From Archangiaceae bacterium (GTDB lineage Bacteria; Myxococcota; Myxococcia; Myxococcales; Myxococcaceae): a DNA stretch of 64,000 nucleotides. Each line of letters opens with the position of its first letter. Position 1 is the first letter of the stretch. Location: assembly GCA_016714225.1 (NCBI GenBank), contig JADJNS010000007.1:372001-436000 (forward strand). The letters run 5' to 3'. A program made the translations under genes and the position numbers. Under the pieces are notes generated by a model. That model ran no database searches, was not told where the DNA came from, and saw only the letters and a program-made list of their open reading frames with translations. Positions 61,627 to 64,000 of the stretch are shown here, piece after piece.

Positions 61627-62457
61627 ATGCGAACCCTCACCCTCTCCATCGACGGCAGCGACGTCACGGTGCCCGAAGGCGCCACCCTGCTCGAGGCCTG
61701 CAAGAAGGCCCACGTCGACACCCCGACCTTCTGTTGGGCCGAGAACCTCACCCCGGTCAACGTGTGCCGCATCTGCGTGGTCGAGGTCGAAGGCGCGCGC
61801 ACCCTCGCCCCCGCCTGCTCACGCAAGGCCGAGGCGGGCATGAAGGTGCTCACCGACAGCGAGCGGGTTCGGCACTCGCGAAAAGTCGTGCTCGAGCTGC
61901 TCGGCTCGAGCGTCGACATGTCGCTCGCCAAAGACTTCGCGCCGCTGCGCCAGCGGTACGGCGCCGACCCGAAGCGCCTCGCCGGTGAGACCGTCGCGCA
62001 GCCGGTGAAGATCGACAACGACCAGTTCGTGCGCGACTACAGCAAGTGCATGCTCTGCTACAAATGCGTCGAGGCCTGCGGCACCGACGCGCAGAACACG
62101 TTCGCCATCGCGGTGGCAGGCCGCGGCTTCGAGGCCAGCATCGCGACCGAGCACCAGGCCTCGCTCGGCGACTCGGCCTGCGTGTTCTGCGGCAACTGCG
62201 TCGGCGTCTGCCCCACCGGCGCGCTGATGTTCAAGACCGAGTTCGATCTGCGCGAAGCCGGAAAGTGGGACGAGTCGCGCCAGACCGTCACCGACACCAT
62301 CTGCCCCTACTGCGGCGTGGGCTGCACCCTCACCCTGCGCGTACAGGACAACGCCATCGTGCGCGTCACCTCGCCCTCCGACAGCTCGGTCACGGGTGGC
62401 CACCTGTGCGTCAAAGGGCGCTTCGGCCTGGGCTTCGTGGGCGGCCGGAAGCCATGA
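61627..62457 (+). CDS. formate dehydrogenase iron-sulfur subunit carrying the N-terminal [4Fe-4S] domain of the catalytic subunit
   Basis: A 276-residue protein joining several electron-transfer modules. Residues 1-75 are a [2Fe-2S] ferredoxin domain (Cys36, Cys47, Cys50, Cys64). Residues 141-151 and 185-195 are two 4Fe-4S motifs (CMLCYKCVEAC, CVFCGNCVGVC). Residues 226-261 are the molybdopterin oxidoreductase Fe4S4 domain, CPYCGVGC plus Cys261 in HLCVKGRFGLGF. In ordinary NAD-dependent formate dehydrogenases these modules form the N-terminus of the catalytic subunit, which would continue with RLTTPMVR. Here the protein ends right after GRFGLGFVGGRKP, while the continuation is encoded separately at 57841. 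The two must assemble for electron transfer from the Mo site. Confidence 0.93.
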   Translation: MRTLTLSIDGSDVTVPEGATLLEACKKAHVDTPTFCWAENLTPVNVCRICVVEVEGARTLAPACSRKAEAGMKVLTDSERVRHSRKVVLELLGSSVDMSLAKDFAPLRQRYGADPKRLAGETVAQPVKIDNDQFVRDYSKCMLCYKCVEACGTDAQNTFAIAVAGRGFEASIATEHQASLGDSACVFCGNCVGVCPTGALMFKTEFDLREAGKWDESRQTVTDTICPYCGVGCTLTLRVQDNAIVRVTSPSDSSVTGGHLCVKGRFGLGFVGGRKP

Positions 62458-62525
62458 CAAACCCATGACTTCAGGCAGTGGCGGGTTGCGATAACCTTCG
62501 CTCCTGCACTATTTCGGAGCCGCGC

Positions 62526-63332
62526 ATGAGAACCCCCAAGCTGAAGATGCAAGACGCGAAGGAGCTGGCCTCTGGCTACCAGGGCTGGTTCCGTTGGGTC
62601 GAGATCGGCAGCATCACCAGCTTCTGGGCGCTGATGGCCGTCATGGTGTGGCGCGTCTGGCCGCACGCCGGCACCAGCCCCTGGTTGGTCTTCAGCGCGG
62701 TGCTGGTGGGCTTCATTCTCGCCGACTTCACCTCGGGCTTCGTGCACTGGCTGGCCGACACCTGGGGCCGCACCGACATGCCGGTCATCGGCAAGGCGCT
62801 GCTGCGCCCCTTCCGTGAGCACCACGTCGACCAGAAGGCGATGACGCACCACGATTACATCGAGACCAACGGCGCGAACTGCATGATCTCGGTGCCCTGG
62901 GCCATCGGCGCCGCGTCCATGCCGTACGACCGCGCCAGCACCTGGTACCACTGGTGCCTGTTCGGCTCGATCGCCATCGCGTCGATGATCTTCTTCGTGA
63001 TGATGACCAACCAGATTCACAAGTGGGCGCACATGGACGACTGCCCCCGCGTGGTGACCTGGCTGCAGAAGTGCCACCTGATTCTCCCGCCCGCGCACCA
63101 CCAGATTCACCACACCCCGCCGTTCAACTCGTACTACTCGATCACCACCGGGTGGCTGAACTGGCTGTTCCTCAAGATCAAGTTCTACCCGACGCTCGAG
63201 CGCATCGTGACCGCGGTCACCGGCGCGATTCCCCGCCAAGACGACATCGGCATCGATGCGGCCATCGCGATCGCCCCCGCCCCGGTCGAAGTGGTGCCGG
63301 CCGAAGAGCACCCCGCCGTTCACCGCACCTGA
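62526..63332 (+). CDS. carF: CarF-type plasmanylethanolamine desaturase
   Basis: A 268-residue membrane enzyme of the lipid desaturase (Kua/TMEM189) family. Two to four hydrophobic segments are visible (ITSFWALMAVMVWRVW, WLVFSAVLVGFILADF, CLFGSIAIASMIFFVMM). The His clusters for a di-iron site are complete: HWLADTW, REHHVDQKAMTHHDYIETNG, QIHKWAH and AHHQIHH. In Myxococcus xanthus CarF makes vinyl-ether plasmalogens, which are needed to signal photo-oxidative stress and induce carotenoids. The start at 62526 is preceded by GGAG. It lies 68 bases after the formate dehydrogenase genes in the same direction and may share their transcript. No carotenoid gene is in the window. Confidence 0.94.
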   Translation: MRTPKLKMQDAKELASGYQGWFRWVEIGSITSFWALMAVMVWRVWPHAGTSPWLVFSAVLVGFILADFTSGFVHWLADTWGRTDMPVIGKALLRPFREHHVDQKAMTHHDYIETNGANCMISVPWAIGAASMPYDRASTWYHWCLFGSIAIASMIFFVMMTNQIHKWAHMDDCPRVVTWLQKCHLILPPAHHQIHHTPPFNSYYSITTGWLNWLFLKIKFYPTLERIVTAVTGAIPRQDDIGIDAAIAIAPAPVEVVPAEEHPAVHRT

Positions 63333-63339
63333 AGGCGCG

Positions 63340-64000
63340 TCACCCGAACTTCAGGTCGATCTGCCGCGCGCCCGAGAGCGGGCGCCCCAGAAACCGCCCG
63401 CCCACTTCTACGAAGCGATCGGGCACGTCGGTGACCAGGTAGTGCCGCTCGACCGATGACAACCCGGTCTTGAGCAGGTCGCGCTCGCCCAGCAGCTCTG
63501 CGGCGCGCTGCGCGGTGGCCTTGGCCGAATCGACCAGCGTCACCTGCGGCCCCATCACCTGCGAGATGACGTCCGACAGCAGCGGGTAGTGCGTGCACCC
63601 CAGCACCAGCGTGTCGACGCCGGTACCCTTCAGCCCCGCGAGGTACCTCTGCGCCACCGCGGTCGGCACCTCGCCCTCGACCCACCCCTCTTCGGCCAGC
63701 GGCACGAACAGCGGGCACGCCAGCGCCTCGACCTTCACGTTCGGCAGCTCGGCCTGCAGCGCGCGCTGGTACGCCCCCGACTTGATGGTGCCGGGTGTCC
63801 CGATGACCGCGACGTGGCCATTCTTGGTCGCCTGCGCCGCCGCGCGCGCACCGGGCTCGATCACCCCCAGCACCGGAATCGAGAGCGTCTTGCGCAGCGT
63901 CGGTATCGCCACCGACGACGCCGTGTTGCACGCCACCACCAGCAGCTTGATGCCGTACTCCATCAGCGCCTCGGCGTTCTTCACCGAGTACCGCGTCACC
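63340..64000 (-). CDS. murI: glutamate racemase, 5' end outside window
   Basis: The C-terminal 219 or so residues of MurI, which supplies D-glutamate for peptidoglycan. The catalytic Cys motifs are both present: VVACNTASSVA and LVLGCTHYPLL. KSGAYQRALQAELPNV and VDSAKATAQRAAELL are also typical. The frame is still open at base 64000, so the N-terminal 40-50 residues with the first catalytic segment lie beyond the window, and the GTG near 63999 is not a real start. It converges on carF with a gap of 7 bases. Confidence 0.95.
   Translation of the reverse strand, partial: VTRYSVKNAEALMEYGIKLLVVACNTASSVAIPTLRKTLSIPVLGVIEPGARAAAQATKNGHVAVIGTPGTIKSGAYQRALQAELPNVKVEALACPLFVPLAEEGWVEGEVPTAVAQRYLAGLKGTGVDTLVLGCTHYPLLSDVISQVMGPQVTLVDSAKATAQRAAELLGERDLLKTGLSSVERHYLVTDVPDRFVEVGGRFLGRPLSGARQIDLKFG

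Overview
This 64 kb window comes from a GC-rich member of the Myxococcota (myxobacteria), most likely a Myxococcales-type genome. The lineage evidence is a CarF-type plasmanylethanolamine desaturase, a protein ending in a MYXO-CTERM sorting tail, a TIGR02996-like repeat-companion domain, two large multidomain Ser/Thr kinases of the HRDVSP type, about ten lipoproteins with Gly- or Ser-rich linkers, and a sigma54-type two-component locus. I see no tRNA, rRNA, CRISPR array, insertion sequence or phage gene. Genes are tightly packed, with many ATGA, GTGA or TGATG start/stop overlaps, and no gene-free stretch exceeds 300 bases.

Layout. (1) 1-2342: an unrecognised protein cut by the window edge. 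(2) 2.4-8.3 kb, minus strand: a signalling locus with a membrane histidine kinase (frameshifted), an NtrC-family activator, a degenerate receiver, a small protein and a CHASE3-like kinase. Three TGGC-N7-TTGC sigma54-like promoters lie in its two intergenic regions. (3) 9.4-13.1 kb: trehalose phosphatase and a membrane-anchored, sensor-like trehalose-6-phosphate synthase, divergent from a universal stress protein. (4) 13.2-22.3 kb: mostly unrecognised or secreted proteins: lipoproteins, a YkgJ-like Cys-cluster protein, an NmrA-like protein (frameshifted), a MYXO-CTERM protein and an exonuclease/endonuclease/phosphatase-fold lipoprotein. (5) 22.5-31.9 kb, plus strand: a candidate operon with a TolB-like membrane protein, two paralogous Ig-like lipoproteins, a giant kinase and a Kelch lipoprotein (frameshifted). 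(6) 31.9-40 kb: a double-receiver regulator, an FGE-like secreted protein, a HAD phosphatase, cupin and 2OG-oxygenase genes, a PEGA lipoprotein and a PilZ-kinase. (7) 40-50.3 kb, minus strand: a four-gene surface operon with an invasin-like beta-barrel protein, two lipoproteins built from the same 110-residue two-Cys repeat (11 copies in a 1965-residue protein), and a FecR-domain lipoprotein. (8) 50.4-53.1 kb: a two-subunit molybdenum hydroxylase of the isoquinoline oxidoreductase type. (9) 55.6-62.5 kb: a formate dehydrogenase locus. (10) 62.5-64 kb: carF and the end of glutamate racemase.

The most striking system is the formate dehydrogenase. Its catalytic subunit carries an in-frame UGA (Sec81) followed by a textbook bacterial SECIS hairpin. 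It is also split: the polypeptide with Sec and the molybdopterin domains is encoded first, then a NuoE-NuoF fusion, and then a separate protein that holds the ferredoxin clusters plus the CPYCGVGC cluster domain normally at the N-terminus of the catalytic subunit. Together with fdhD upstream, this looks like a complete NAD-linked, selenium-dependent formate dehydrogenase with a permuted, two-piece catalytic subunit.

Four genes (kinase at 7.2 kb, otsB at 10.2 kb, NmrA-like at 17.5 kb, Kelch at 30.9 kb) each become intact after a one-base change, in three cases inside a G/C run. Consensus errors in the assembly are therefore a real possibility and should be excluded before calling them pseudogenes.
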